Shown: positions 40,954 through 53,691 of the stretch, piece after piece
How positions within the stretch are numbered: position 1 is the first letter of the stretch
Layout of the letters: the number at the start of each line of letters is the position of its first letter
Source of the DNA: Erpobdella octoculata
Lineage: Eukaryota; Annelida; Clitellata; Hirudinida; Erpobdellidae
Reading direction: 5' to 3'
NCBI GenBank assembly: GCA_963978895.1
Contig: OZ022240.1
Span: 5,531,858-5,595,857, forward strand
Length of the DNA: 64,000 nt
The notes under the pieces: model-generated
What the model was told of the DNA's origin: nothing
Database searches by the model: none
What the model saw: only the letters and a program-made list of their open reading frames with translations
Translations under genes and position numbers: made by a program

Positions 40954-41240
40954 CAGGGATGGATCCAGGGAGGAATGGGAGATGCATCCTCCCACCGTAG
41001 ATTCAGTTAAAATTTTTTTGCGTAGAATACCCGGTTTTTGAAAAATGAACGCAGTTGAAAGTAAAATTAAAAAAACACCTTCGACTAATTCCGGTGGTCA
41101 GCTTTTTTGGGTGGTCTTTGAAAATGTTTTAGAAAAATACCCATACAATTACCCCTCTCTCCTGGTATTCAGCTTTTTTGGAGGAGAGTGTGAAAAGTTA
41201 TGAAGTGAATCCCCACCAGGAATTTTTGGATCTGCCACTG
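40954..41240. mobile_element. hAT-like MITE
   Basis: 287 bp bounded by cagggatggatccaggg and ttggatctgccactg, imperfect terminal inverted repeats of the same family as 17789 and 56198. No coding capacity. Confidence 0.7.
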
Positions 41241-41455
41241 TAAAGGCCTGCTACATTTTCTGGATTTATTTAGCCACGCTGACTGTCACAGCCTTCCCTG
41301 CTGGTATGACGTGAACACCAGGAAGAAAAGACAACTCGGAACGACGACAAAAAATTTTATTAAAGCGCAGTTAATAAACAAAAATTCAAATACAAAACAC
41401 GCAGGACTTCGCCTGATACTAAATAGCTAGCTCTCTCCTGGCGGGGTTCAAATCG

Positions 41456-41487
<32 letters not shown>
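41456..41487. repeat. (TA)n microsatellite
   Basis: Pure TA run of about 32 bases. Confidence 0.9.
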
Positions 41488-41603
41488 CTTCAGAAAACGT
41501 CTGAGAATTAATGTCTAGGTTCCTGTCTAGACGGAGAGTCTAGACAGGTCGACGGGTGCAAGATACACTTGTCAGGAGGTCCGGTAGAGCGACCCCTGAA
41601 ACT

Positions 41604-41733
41604 GACCATTAGACAGGCTGACCTTTAAACACGCTGACCTTTAGACACGCTGACCTTTAGACAAGCTGACCTTTAGACAGACTGACCTTTAGACAAGCTG
41701 ACCTTAAGACAGGCTGATCTTTTGACAAGCTGG
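41604..41733. repeat. 16-bp minisatellite, about eight units
   Basis: Units of ctgacctttagacaag with one or two changes each (aaacacg, agacagg, cttttgac). Confidence 0.88.
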
Positions 41734-43330
41734 TTCAATCCTTGGATTTCTTCAGTTACGACTACCTAAAGTAGTTTTTCAACTACCTGCACATGGCGCA
41801 AGACAAGAAGCATTTTTTTCAGTCCAATCAGGAACACAAAGGTCTGCAACAGCTCTTCGGATTTTATTTCCTGTTGTAGCAAAACCACTAAGATTTTTTT
41901 ACCAAATAAATAAAATAGAAGATGATTACGAAGACTTTGTAGATCTCGGTAGATGGCGGTGATGGTGCAGCACAAGAATTAAATTGCTAACTGGCGTGTC
42001 TAAGACCTTGCCCTTAAGATTGAAGCACGTTCTTTCAAACTATTTTAGATGAAGAACTTGCAAAAAAGTATTTCGTCACTAAGTTATTTAAACTATATCA
42101 GATAGGTGTTTGTTTGTTTGTTGTAATAAAAAAAAGATTTGTCATTAAGTTGACGAGAAATGCGGCAAATAAAAAATAATTTTAATGGTCGACATCATTT
42201 GTTGACAGATCATGAAAAAAGACACGAGAAACGGTCAATTTATTTCTTTAATTGACATCGAGTACTGCCATCGGTAAACCTGTCCCTGAATTATCACCAA
42301 CGTTTGAAAAAAAGTTCTTGCCATTCTTCTTTACAAAGTGGTATTGTGGGAGGTCCGATGCACACCTGAACACACCTGTTAATCATAATTATACAAGTAC
42401 AAACAGCAACACAAACATCGGTTTGAATGTTTTATTAGAAAAAAAAATAAAATAAAATGAAATAAAAAAAAATAAAATAATAAAAAAAATTGTTTCACCG
42501 TGGGAGGGTGTTAGAAAAGATTTTATTCAAGATGGAAAATAATATAATTGGCAGATAAAGGTAAGACGAGAGAGAAAAAGAAATGGGAGAGATAAAGAGC
42601 AAATAAAAAAGAGAGAATGAGAGAAAGAAAGAAAAAAGAAAAGAAGATTGAAAAAGAGGAAGAGAAAATGAAAGGAAGAGAGAAAGAAAGAGAAACAAGT
42701 GTGAAACAGGACGGAAGTCAACACGTGAAGGAGAAAAAGATTTTAATATTTATAATTCGTATGTTATTTTAATATTTTTATAAGTTGTATGTCATTTCAA
42801 TATTTTAAAATTGTTTTGTGTTTTTTGAAAATGTGTGCGTGTGTGTGTTTGTGTGTTTATGAGTGAGCGTGTGAAGTCTTGAAAGTCTGGGGTTGATACA
42901 CACACACACAAACTAACTAAAAACAACCTTGTAGTTATTAAAATTAAAATGATAACAAATCCGTTAATCTAATAAATTTTCTCATCATTTTAAAGTTTAA
43001 CGTATGCCATAAGCTTTTTATAAGAGTACTTTAAATGTTAAACAAAATCAAATAGAGATTTAGAAAAATTAGTTAAAAAAATTATTCTTCAACGTTATAA
43101 CTGTTTCAATAAATTTATATAAAAAAAATTGTTTTAAGGGCCGTTTTAATCCAAATATTCTTGTCAACATTTTTTTAAGACGTTTGACAGGAAATGGTCA
43201 ATTTCTGGATACTTAATGTCGCTTTAAATTCGGAAGTTTTCAAAATGGCTAATCTCAGTTAACCCGAAATTATGCCCCGCAAGAAGCCGACAAATAATTT
43301 TTTTTGAAGAAATTGTTGACATTGTTTGCT
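41734..43330. other. Gene-free AT-rich stretch
   Basis: No coding exon recognised. It includes a GA/GAAA-rich tract at 42555-42690 and short GT runs near 42835-42860. Confidence 0.45.
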
Positions 43331-43336
43331 GAGTTA

Positions 43337-43815
43337 GTGCGCTTATTGTTCCATTAGTGTGGTTATTGTTATATTAGTGTGGTTATTGTTATATTAGTGG
43401 GGTTATTGTTATATTAGTGTGGTTATTGTTATATTAGTGGGGTTATTGTTATATTAGTGTGGTTAATGTTATATTAGTGTGGTTATTGTTATATTAGTGT
43501 GGTTATTGTTGTATTAGTGCGGTTATTGTTGTATTAGTGCAGTTATTGTTATATTAGTGTGGTTATTGTTGTATTAGTGCGGTTATTGTTGTATTAGTGC
43601 GGTTATTTTATATTAGTGCGGTTATTGTTATATTAGTGCGGTTATTGTTATATTGGTACGGTTATTGTTATATTAGTGCGGTAATTGTTTTATTAGTGCG
43701 AATATTGTTATATTGGTGCGGTTATTGTTATATTAGTGCGAATATTGTTCTATTAGTGCGGTTATTTTATATTAGTGCGGTTATTGTTATTGATATTTTT
43801 ATGATTTGTGCGGTT
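43337..43815. repeat. 20-bp minisatellite, about 23 units
   Basis: Units of gtgcggttattgttatatta. The left half has mostly gtgtgg or gtgggg at the unit start and the right half gtgcgg or gtgcga, so the array has two homogenised blocks. Single extra units occur at 44930-44955 beside a partial element C copy. Confidence 0.92.
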
Positions 43816-45860
43816 ATTCTTACGAAATAAATTGAAATTTAAAAAAATTTTATATTTATTTTCTGTCACAATTGTTCAGTGGATGAGAATGAGAAAAAAA
43901 GAAAATCTAAGATGATTTTCGTTAAGGTTGTACAGGGGATGGCGGGGAAAAATGGACCCCTACTACGTCATATCATTAAAAATGAAGTCCCAATTATGAT
44001 CTGACGTGCTGTTATTTAGCAAGTACTTAAAAGCATCGGTTAAAAACGTTGAATGTGATATTGATTGATTATTGATTGCTCGCTGGTGTGACATGGTTTT
44101 AGTGGAATATTTGTCGTATAACATTTTACTTATTATTAATAATTGCTGCGTTAATATTATTTAAAACAAATAATTATTGGGTAATGTAATTTTCAAATAA
44201 AAATGTTTAATATTAATTTTTACTTTCTATAATGAGATTTTTAATTAACACAAAATAAAGTTTGTAATTATAATTTTATGTTCAAATTGGTTTTCATTCT
44301 AATAATTGAAAAAAAAACCATTTGTAAAAATGATCGTATTATTTAATAAAAGATAATCCAGGTATGAACAAAAAACATTTAAAACAGAAATACATTATGA
44401 AAAGCATTTAAAATAAGATTAAAGAAAGATGTAGGAGTAGAGAGAAGAAGGAATAAGATAGGAGAGTGGAAATTGAGTCAGGAAGAAGAATTTGTAGATG
44501 GAATCTGGATTAGTGCGGTCGGACGTTAATTTTCGATTTTTATCGACTAACATCGGTTGTGGATTTCCAGTTGATGATGATGATGATGATGGTTGCGATG
44601 GTGATAATGATGATACCGGATGTATTTAATTGAGCTTTTTATTCGCGCACTTGTACGGAGGGCGGGAGAGGGAGGAATTTCAGTCTACATAAATCAATGT
44701 TGAGTAAACGAAGAATGTTGTGTGGTTGAAAGTTTGCCAGTTTTGGATGTTTTATTGAACAATATAATAATTGTTTAACTATACAACTGAAGCATTTTTT
44801 CAAATAATAATTTAAGAAAAACTATTTTGTAATAACAATTTATAAATAAATTTGAAACAAAATTTTGACGATTTTATTGTAAAATTTGTCATGGTAATAA
44901 TCAACATACATAAATTCCAATGCTTGTATTAGTGCGGTTATTGTTATATTAGTGTATGCTAGCCATCTTGCATAGCGCGGCGTTGGTCAGCAGTCAGCCG
45001 TTTAAAATTAGTGCGCGCAGGCTGAAATTACCTGTTTGCTGTAAAATTTGTTAACTGGTCATGAAATATAAATCAATTATAAATATTTTTTTATTTATAA
45101 ATAATAAATCCTTAAAAAGAAAAATTAAAATAATTAGAGAAATTTATTATAATAAAACGAGAAAAGAATGTGTGAATATGTGTACGTGCTGTGAAAGTAA
45201 AGAATTTGACTTTTTTCATTCCACATAGGAGTTGATGAAATTTTTCAATCTTTCTATTTTTCAGCGCAAAACTGATTTAATCCAACTGTATTTTTTATTG
45301 TCTCTCGAGATACAATTTGTCAGGATTTGTTTTCTAGAGATATACTTTTTAGGTGGTTTTTAAATTTTTACCCACCATTTCTTTCGTCCACCAAAGGTGA
45401 TTAATGTTACAAAAGTTTTGTAAAAACAAGAAGCTGAATAGATCGGTTAAATAAATTAAAATGTATAAGTTCAATAAAAAATGGATAATTTATGTGATTT
45501 GATGTATTACGTTTTTTAACTCTAAAATTTTTATATTGAAAACGTAACAAAAGTAATTTTGGTTAATTTTGCTAAAATTTGATTAGTTTAACCATGGAAT
45601 CCTACGTTGTTACTATGTAGGATTCCATGGCTTAACTAAGTTAAAAATTAACGGAATAAATTAATAACCAATTGTTCGTCATTGTCACTTTAAGTAAGTT
45701 TGTTTATTGTGGCCCTTTTATGAGGTTTTATTGAATCGTGTGTTTTAAATAATTCGTTTAATTCAACTTTCATTAAGTCGAAAGTTTGAAATTTACGACA
45801 TTTTCCTTGACTTTACGATAGTTGTTGTCTCCAATCAATCACCACCTTCACGTTTTCCAT
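43816..45860. other. Gene-free stretch with element C fragment and a small palindrome
   Basis: Holds one isolated 43-kb minisatellite unit and an element C fragment at 44930-45030 (gcggcgttggtcagcagtca, ttagtgcgcgcagg), and a 39-bp palindrome at 45592-45630. No coding exon recognised. Confidence 0.5.
45592..45630. repeat. 39-bp palindrome
   Basis: Imperfect hairpin with arms ccatggaatcctac and gtaggattccatgg around a short centre. It is clearly similar to the palindrome at 27506-27542. Confidence 0.85.
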
Positions 45861-45866
45861 GCGTGA

Positions 45867-45868
<2 letters not shown>

Positions 45869-45916
<48 letters not shown>
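45869..45916. repeat. (CT)n microsatellite
   Basis: Pure CT run of about 48 bases. Confidence 0.9.
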
Positions 45917-45918
<2 letters not shown>

Positions 45919-45959
45919 CTTCCTTTCTCTTCATATCAATAAACTTCTTGCACTCTCAC

Positions 45960-48900
45960 GCGGCTTGTTCTGGAGGAGGTGTGATTTAGTAACACAACAG
46001 ATATATGTATATAATATAATATAAATAATATTTAACTATATATTTATTATAATATTGTACACAAATTATACTTAATTGTTATTATTATGATACAATATTT
46101 GTTTCATTATTTGATTATTAAATACAATTCCGTCTTAAAATTTCAGTTTCATGAGAAACTGTAATTATATATTTATATATACATACAGTGAACAACCATT
46201 TATAATCTTAACTCTCCAATGCATGACTCAAAATATTTTCATAATTTTGATATATTTTATTGGACGCAACATATAAACAACAATAAAAATTTTTTGTTTA
46301 AGTTTTGAGACATGTTAAAATGTCGAAAAACTATTCAACGACAACTTTCAAAAAAATAACTTTTACAAAATCGCACATAAAGAATATAAAAAAATATGCC
46401 AGCAAAGATTAACTATATCTAAACATAAATTGGCAAAAAAAATTTTAAACAGCGCAGAAATTATATTTTTTAGTCAATGTACTATATTTTTTATTTAATT
46501 TATTATATTTTTATTCAATTTATTATATTTTTTTATTCAATTTTGAAAAAAATGCCTCTAAAAAGGACGCTATGCGCTGGTGGACAAGAATCGTGGCTGA
46601 CGTGGAAGACTATAAAACATTTAAAAAAATTAGAATAAAAAACTGAATTATGATTCAACATAAGAAAGTTTTAATGTTATACAAAAATAAAAAATAAAAA
46701 TAAAATTTAATATTTGTTATTGCGTGAAGAACTGCGTGAAATTAGATCTACCAAAAATTAAATTAGAAACTGATATTTACATGTCGTGCTCATGAAAAAA
46801 GCGTTAAAAAAGTTAAGTCACTTAGTGGTGTCGTTATAATGTGTTTGTTGTTATTTATCTTAAATTTGATCTGTTTTTGTGCTCATTAGTTGCTGACGAC
46901 GCGTTCATTATTTGTTAACAAAAGAAACATAATTTTTGTAAATTTAATTTAGAAAAAGTTTTAATAATTTATATGAATACACATCTTATTTAAAGTTTTA
47001 ATAATTTATATGAATACACATCTTATTTAATAATTTATATGAATACACATCTTATTTAATAATTTATATGAATACACATCTTATTTAAAATTTTAACCAA
47101 AACTATCTTTTACGACACTATTGACAGTTTTTGTTATCTCCAGATCTGACAATATGTTTCCGTTACTTCCGAACGATAAGCTTCCGTTATCATCGCAATG
47201 ACGATTGATTTGACCACGAAAAATGCAGCTTTGAACATAAACAACAATGAATGTGGACCTGTTACACATTGCTCTATACTTTATAAAAACATATTATGAA
47301 CAATGTGGAGTTTATAAGACAGGCGTCTTGGAACATAGTTTACTCTCAGTACTAAGTGACATAGGTTACTTTCAGTATACTAAGAAAACTTCTAGTTGCG
47401 TTAACTAGAGAGTTTATACAAAAAAGGAGTGAATATACTGGACTAGGCGTGCTTTTAGAAACTAGTTATTGTCACTGATGTTTTGTAGAAAACTTGTAAG
47501 ACTTTTCTAAAAACATATAATAATGAATAATAATGTTTTTTTTTAAAGTTTATTTGTTCAGAACTTTTACTTTGCGGGAAAGCGACAATAAGCAATAACG
47601 GAACGTCAGACATCGACTCTGCTGTACACGAAATGAACTTGTAAATAGCAAATGAACTTCACTCGATTCAAGAATACGATCCTTCTATTTTTGTTAAGCC
47701 CTCCTATGTACCTCGTCTGCAGTCGAGCCAAGAGGTGAAGCGAACATGAATAATTGAATAATCAACTTCAACTGAGACTAAAATTGAACTTGCGTCTAAT
47801 AATGAGTGATAAAAACAAATCAAATTATTTTAAATAAGATTTTTTATACCTGATTTTATTTTTTGTTACAAAACTTGGTTAGCTATATGGATAAAGTTGT
47901 TATGTGTTTAATGTTGATGTAAAATAAGAAAACACACAACTTTAATATTTCCTGGCAACATCGCATTGTCAATAGCAGAAACCCTCGGCAAGGTGACAGA
48001 TCAAATTTTCATATTTTGATTTTTTTATAGTTCAAACAGAATAGGATAGAAATTAAAAATGCAATTTTAGAAAACTTTTATTTTCTTTTGTTTCTCGAAA
48101 GTCGATCTCTAGGGAACTTTCTCCGCAGAAAATGAACAGAAAAAGAAGAAGAAATACACAAGTACTATTTAGCATCTTCTGATGTTTTCAATGCAGATTA
48201 AAAATGGCGGCACATTGAATGATTTTCCTCGGGCAAAGCCACAAAGAGTTTTCGGCTCGGACACGGCCACGATAAGAGCGGTTGGCTAAATATGATGGAC
48301 GAGGCTGGTAAACAATCTGTCCAAAAAAAGTGTCATTCTGTGAAGTTTAGAGTTTTTTATTTTTATTTTATATTGTTGCGTTTAAATGATTTCGTTTAAG
48401 TTTTAAAGAATATATCAAAAACTGTTCTTTGAAAAATATTTTAGGTACAATTTTTCGTTAACTAAAAACGTGTTTTTTCCCTTAGATGGAGTTGAAAATC
48501 GAGAGAATTCGGTGACATAAATGATCTTTTGTAAATGATCTTTGCACAACGTTTGAGAGAGAAAGATAGAAGAAAGCATCGTTGAATCTTGCAAATGACA
48601 AAACAAATATGAAAAAAAATCAAGAATCTTTGAAAATCGTGAAAAATAGCACTCGACGTGATGCAATGTTACTAGATGTGACATAATTTATGACAGAATA
48701 AGCTGTCACCCAAGCGATGAAGAGTGTTTCTTTGAGATCTTCTCGTAGTCGATAAAATGCTATTTCGAGTATTTGCTCAAGTCATTCCTGTCTGATTAGA
48801 AAAACAAAAAGTTTTATTTTTTAATTCTCACAGGTCAAATCTTATCGGTCGCTGCTTCAACTTTTATTTTGAAAACTCGCTGAAGGAAAACAGCGATTTA

Positions 48901-50840
48901 TTTGGCCGAAAAGCAAGCATGGGAATTTAATAAAGCTAATTGACGAACAGAACGAACGCCAATTAACGTCTGCATAATAAAATGTAAGGACACTGCGGTG
49001 CACAGTCGTATCGCGCGCATTGATGAAAACGTTCACAAATGTGTGTATATAACAGTGAAACATTTTTACATAAGTTTTATTTTATTTTATTTTTATTTTA
49101 TAGGAAAAAATGAAGCTTCAACATTTCAGGAACTCTAAATTATTTGATTTTTGTAAAAGTATTTTCAACATAAAACCTTTCAGTTCGTTGACCATCTTCT
49201 ACCACTTCGTTGCAACATTATCGCAGTTATTTTTATCAATGACAATTTTTTTTATCATCTTCGCCATGATTATTTTATTTATTTATTTAAGTCTTTCATG
49301 TACATTATTTTAAGTTTAGAAGAACTATTAACTCCTTAAAATGTCTTTGAAGACGACGCTCCCAAAAACTAGCAAAACATGACTGCAATATTTATAAAAA
49401 TTACAGCAAGAGCAAGTGTGGTCTGATTCTGAATTTGAGTGACGTGAACGTCGGGCCATTAGTAACCGAAGGAGAATCGAAACTGACGGGAAGAGTGACT
49501 GATCTATTTAGAAAATGTTCTTTTAACAAATATTCACATACAAAAACAAAGAACGGTAATTTTTTTACATCTAACGATTTTTTTTCTATCGAAGAAATTG
49601 TTTTTCCTCATACGTTGTTTATACTCGAACATTCAATTAATTTCAATAGAGGTTAAAACCACATAAACTGTGATAAAAAAAGATTTATTGTTCAATTCGA
49701 AATAGTATTGTCCTAGCATTGACTTGTTTAAAAAAACTCAGCAAAACAAACTAAAATTCATAATTGTGTTTTGGAATGAGAATGGACATAGTTTCTCTTT
49801 CAGTTTGATGAAAATGCTAATAAAAACTGAGTTGAGTTTTTACCGACTAGCAGCAGGATGTCAGGTGTGTCATGAATTTATAAAATAAACAAACAAGACA
49901 AATTGTATTTATGAATACAATATTATATACTGCGCTTTAGTCAGGCAGATTATTAATTATTGATTCCTTGAATAAACAGATAAATATAAATATTTTTTTA
50001 TTTTTTTATTATATTATAAATTTATCAACATACTAAAAAGTGAGCCGAAACTGTGATATTTTAAAGCTGGAAAACGTTTTTCAGTCTTTCTTATATTTCC
50101 TCATGAGTCACGACGACCAAATTTTCTTCTCGATATTTTTTACTTGAGCATGACGGCCATTGCCAGCAAAGGAATTAAGCGATATCTTTAAAATTGAAGA
50201 CAGAATTGTTGAACACTGGAACGTATGGACGGACAAAAAATCGGCACAATAGCGCTAATCTCTATGAATAGAAAGAAAATACTCATTGATTGCACAGTTA
50301 CAGAAGACAAACTGATATTCACAGACTCAGGTGATTGGTTAAGATGCCTTCAGACAAATTTGTTACAAACGCCATTGTGCTGAATAGATGAAATTAAATT
50401 ACGTTAATACAATTAAAAGTTAATGCGTTTCAATGAGCTGAATGTGTACGTTTGTTTATATGTGCACTTATTTATGAGAGCATTTGTTACTGCTTGTATA
50501 CTTGTAGCTGTGGTACTGTTGTCACTTTACAAATTTATCTTTGTGCGCTTTTATGGCTATTATTTAATTTAATTTAATTTAATTTTGAAGGATTATCACT
50601 ATCGCGTTCTATCATAGATAATAATCATTGGTAGAACGCTTGTTGAAAACGGAGCATGAGGTGTGAATATTAAGTGGAAGGCCGTTTTCCTTTGTCCTTG
50701 TCCAGCTGACAATAAAGCTAGGCCAGGAAACAAGTGTTACATGTACAAGGCCGGGCTTGCTTTAGATCAATAATAAAAGTTGACACAAGATTAGCATTAA
50801 AAAGCTGATCATTATTTTTAATTGTTGTAAAGCTTTTTCA
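45960..50840. other. Gene-free AT-rich stretch
   Basis: No coding exon, RNA gene or mobile element recognised. It holds a 30-bp minisatellite at 46965-47090 (about four units of aatttatatgaatacacatc plus ttatttaat). Confidence 0.45.
46965..47090. repeat. 30-bp minisatellite, four units
   Basis: Repeats of tttatatgaatacacatctt followed by atttaataat; the first spacer is longer (aaagttttaataattt). Confidence 0.85.
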
Positions 50841-50848
50841 AGGGTGCC

Positions 50849-50965
50849 AACAAACAAACAAACAAACAAACAAACAAACAAACAAACAAACAAACAAACA
50901 AACAAACAAACAAACAAACAAACAAACAAACGAACGAACGAACGAACGAACGAACGAACGAACGA

Positions 50966-50996
<31 letters not shown>

Positions 50997-51145
50997 AACG
51001 AACGAACGAACGAACGAACGAACGAACGAACGAACGAACGAACGAACGAACGAACGAACGAACGAACGAACGAACGAACGAACGAACGAACGAACGAACG
51101 AACAAACAAACAAACAAACAAATAAACAAACAAACAAACAAAGAA
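50849..51145. repeat. Compound (CAAA)n-(CGAA)n-(CAAA)n tetranucleotide array
   Basis: About 80 bp of CAAA, then about 170 bp of CGAA with one CGAG unit, then CAAA again. Repeat peptides in either strand (NKQT, NERT, FVRS) are by-products of the array. Confidence 0.95.
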
Positions 51146-51350
51146 ACAGACAAACAGACAAAGCGTTAACTTGGGCATTGGCTTTTGAAGACCTTGGTCA
51201 TAAAGTTATACTAGAGCTCAGACGCACACATACATTCATAGGCACACAGACAAAGGCAGTTACCACTAGCACCCACCTACGCAATACCATTCAATTCGTA
51301 ACGCATATGTTACGTATCATCTGTTTAGCACACACCTCCATAGGAATGCC

Positions 51351-51358
51351 TATATAAG
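51351..51358 (+). promoter_or_regulatory. TATA box of the probable neuropeptide gene promoter
   Basis: TATATAAG, followed about 30 bases later by a likely transcription start near 51380 and, at 51421/51422, a strong splice donor (aaacag|gtagga). This is the best promoter-like arrangement in the window. Confidence 0.5.
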
Positions 51359-51379
51359 GTCTTCCCAGTATTGGACACA

Positions 51380-51421
51380 CATCCATCCAACGTTTACAAT
51401 CCGGTGGTACTTGGAAAACAG
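51380..51421 (+). other. Probable 5' UTR exon 1 of the neuropeptide gene
   Basis: Short ATG-free segment between a TATA box and a consensus donor (cag|gtagga). The start is estimated from TATA spacing. Assignment to the coding exon at 57.16 kb is inference: same strand, the next coding exon downstream, and no intervening gene. Confidence 0.4.
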
Positions 51422-51546
51422 GTAGGAAGAATCATTCGCTATCATTATACAGATACTCATTTAAAACTAATGCAATTGTTTTTATATAAGTCATGTTTGA
51501 ATAAACAGTTTTTCTTGTTTAATTTTTGATTATCTCATTCCTCCAG

Positions 51547-51613
51547 TCATTTACAGGACGATTGCTGAGCGGATTGGAGAATTATTTCGACCATTTGAAG
51601 AAAATTATTTTGA
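51547..51613 (+). other. Probable 5' UTR exon 2 of the neuropeptide gene
   Basis: Preceded by a pyrimidine-rich acceptor (attcctccag) and followed by a consensus donor (tttga|gtaagt). It has no ATG, so it would not compete with the start codon at 57163. An alternative acceptor would start the exon at 51557. Confidence 0.4.
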
Positions 51614-52084
51614 GTAAGTCTATTTTTTCTGCCTCTTTAGGATAATAGTAATAAAACTTATTACTTTTAGCGGATTTTTAATCAAAAAATGAAAGAATAT
51701 ATATATATTCATATACTCTTGTTTAAGTATTGTTTTACTCAACAATAGAAACACGGATGAAAAGAAAACAGATGACCAATAAAAATCGGAATTTCTATTC
51801 CCGCACTGATTCAAAACTGTTTAGTTGAATGACCCTAATTTAAATTTAATGTATCAAAAATTTAAATCTTAAATAAACTGTTTCTGCGTATAAATTTGAA
51901 AAATATTAATTATAACATATTTTATTAACAAAAGAACTGTTTGTGAATGAAAACTGATTTTTTGTATCTTTAAGCTGATGAAAATTAAAAAATAACAACA
52001 ATTATACAATTATTATACAATTTAATTTACTTTATTTTATTAATTAAAAATTACGGATTTATTTAAATATCATTATATATCATT

Positions 52085-52515
52085 TTGCGATTGCAGCGCC
52101 ACTTAACAACGTAACGCGAAGTTATAACATACATACATACATACATACATACATACATACATACATACATACATACATACATACATACATACATACATAC
52201 ATACATACATACATACATACATACATACATACATACATACATACATACATACATACATACATACATACATACATACATACATACATACATACATACATAC
52301 ATACATACATACATACATACATACATACATACATACATACATACATACATACATACATACATACATACATACATACATACATACATACATACATACATAC
52401 ATACATACATACATACATACATACATACATACATACATACATACATACATACATACATACATACAAACATACATACATACAAACATCGGAAATTTCATAT
52501 GTCGATAAATTACTC
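52085..52515 (-). mobile_element. Inverted element 'C' fragment with a very long (ACAT)n array
   Basis: The left flank gattgcagcgccacttaaca plus cgcgaagttataacat and right flank acatcggaaatttcatatgt match the flanks of the ACAT array at 35.6 kb. The array (52127-52487) is about 360 bp and nearly pure. Element C copies elsewhere carry only gtatgtatgt at this position. It lies in the probable neuropeptide intron. Confidence 0.75.
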
Positions 52516-52654
52516 ATTTGACGATTATTATCTGTAATTCCTCTAATTTAAATTTGTCTTGAACTACCTAGTTCACATTTGTATCGTCAATAATACTAAG
52601 CTAAATTTGTCCATACTTGACATGGCTACAGAAATCAGTGACAGAAATTTTAAT

Positions 52655-53690
52655 ATTATATACTAGCAGTGCCCGTCGCGGCTTCGATCGCTTGATATTA
52701 GAGAATTTGAACCATACATTTATAGTAGAGTACTGCACGGGCTGATTTTTCACGACCCGGCCCGGCCCGTCGACAACTTGGCCGGTCGGTTTTATAAGCA
52801 AAGATTCAAGGCCCACCGGACTCGTCTAATTGCATCCGGCCCGTTTTTACAGACCTAAAATTTCTATATATTTGGTGAAAATCTCGGCCCGTCCCACTTT
52901 GACTTCAGGTTTGGCCCGACCCGTTTTAAAATTTCAAAATTATGGCCTGGCCCGTACAATGCAGTACTTTAATCCATAGTGCTTTACACGGAGTTTTCGA
53001 CCTGGTCCGGTTTATTTTATAGGCAGAAAACTTCAGGACTGGCTTGTTATTTAGGCCCGAACTGGCCCGTTTCATCAACGTTTCATGCCTGGCCCGGTCC
53101 GTGATAAACTGGACTCAGCCAGTTTTAATGGGCACAAAACCTCGAAACCTGGAAACTAATTTTTCAAAAAATAATAAAACACGTATTATATTAGTTTAAA
53201 AAAACCTAAATTTGTAGTCCTGGAAGCCAAAATATTAAATTAATTGGTAAACATGTGTAACTTTATTTTCTAATTAGTATCTAAATACTATTTCTCATAT
53301 CTGTAGTATTTTTAGTTTCAGAGTGGATGTTACTCTAAAAAAATTATAACCCTCTTTTCTACCCAACATTTGAAGTCCTGGAAATCAAATTTTCAAAAAT
53401 GATTAAACATGTAGTTTTTTATTTTGTAAGAATAATCTCGGTACTAAATTGCAAAACTTTCTCATTTTTAGTTTATGGAGTTTTTAATCAAATATTTTTT
53501 TCCACACCAAATTTGAGGTCCTCGAAACCAAATTATCAAAACATGGTAAGACACTCATATATTTATTTTTGGGTAGATACTAAATATTAATTTATACATC
53601 GGAAGTGCTTACAGTTTTTTAGTAGCAGTTATTCTAAAAAGAACAACCCTATTTTCCACCCCACATTTGAGGTCCTGGAAACCAAATGTT
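52655..53690. mobile_element. Dispersed element 'D', copy 2
   Basis: Starts tactagcagtgcccgtcgcgg, then the cggcccg-rich part and the diverged 130-bp units (ccaccccacatttgaggtcctgg), as in the copy at 26112. The 3' end with gtcagtcaggacatg is missing, and the copy runs straight into the minisatellite at 53692. Confidence 0.7.
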
Positions 53691-53691
53691 A

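Noticed and set aside
43337..43815. CRISPR-like array
   Set aside because: Units are contiguous 20-mers without unique spacers, and the genome is eukaryotic.
50762..51178. Open frames of FVRS, FVCL and NERT repeats
   Set aside because: By-products of the CAAA/CGAA tetranucleotide array.
52063..52517. Long open frames of MYVC repeats across the ACAT array
   Set aside because: A pure tetranucleotide array without stop codons is open in three frames at once on this strand; no start context or splice structure.
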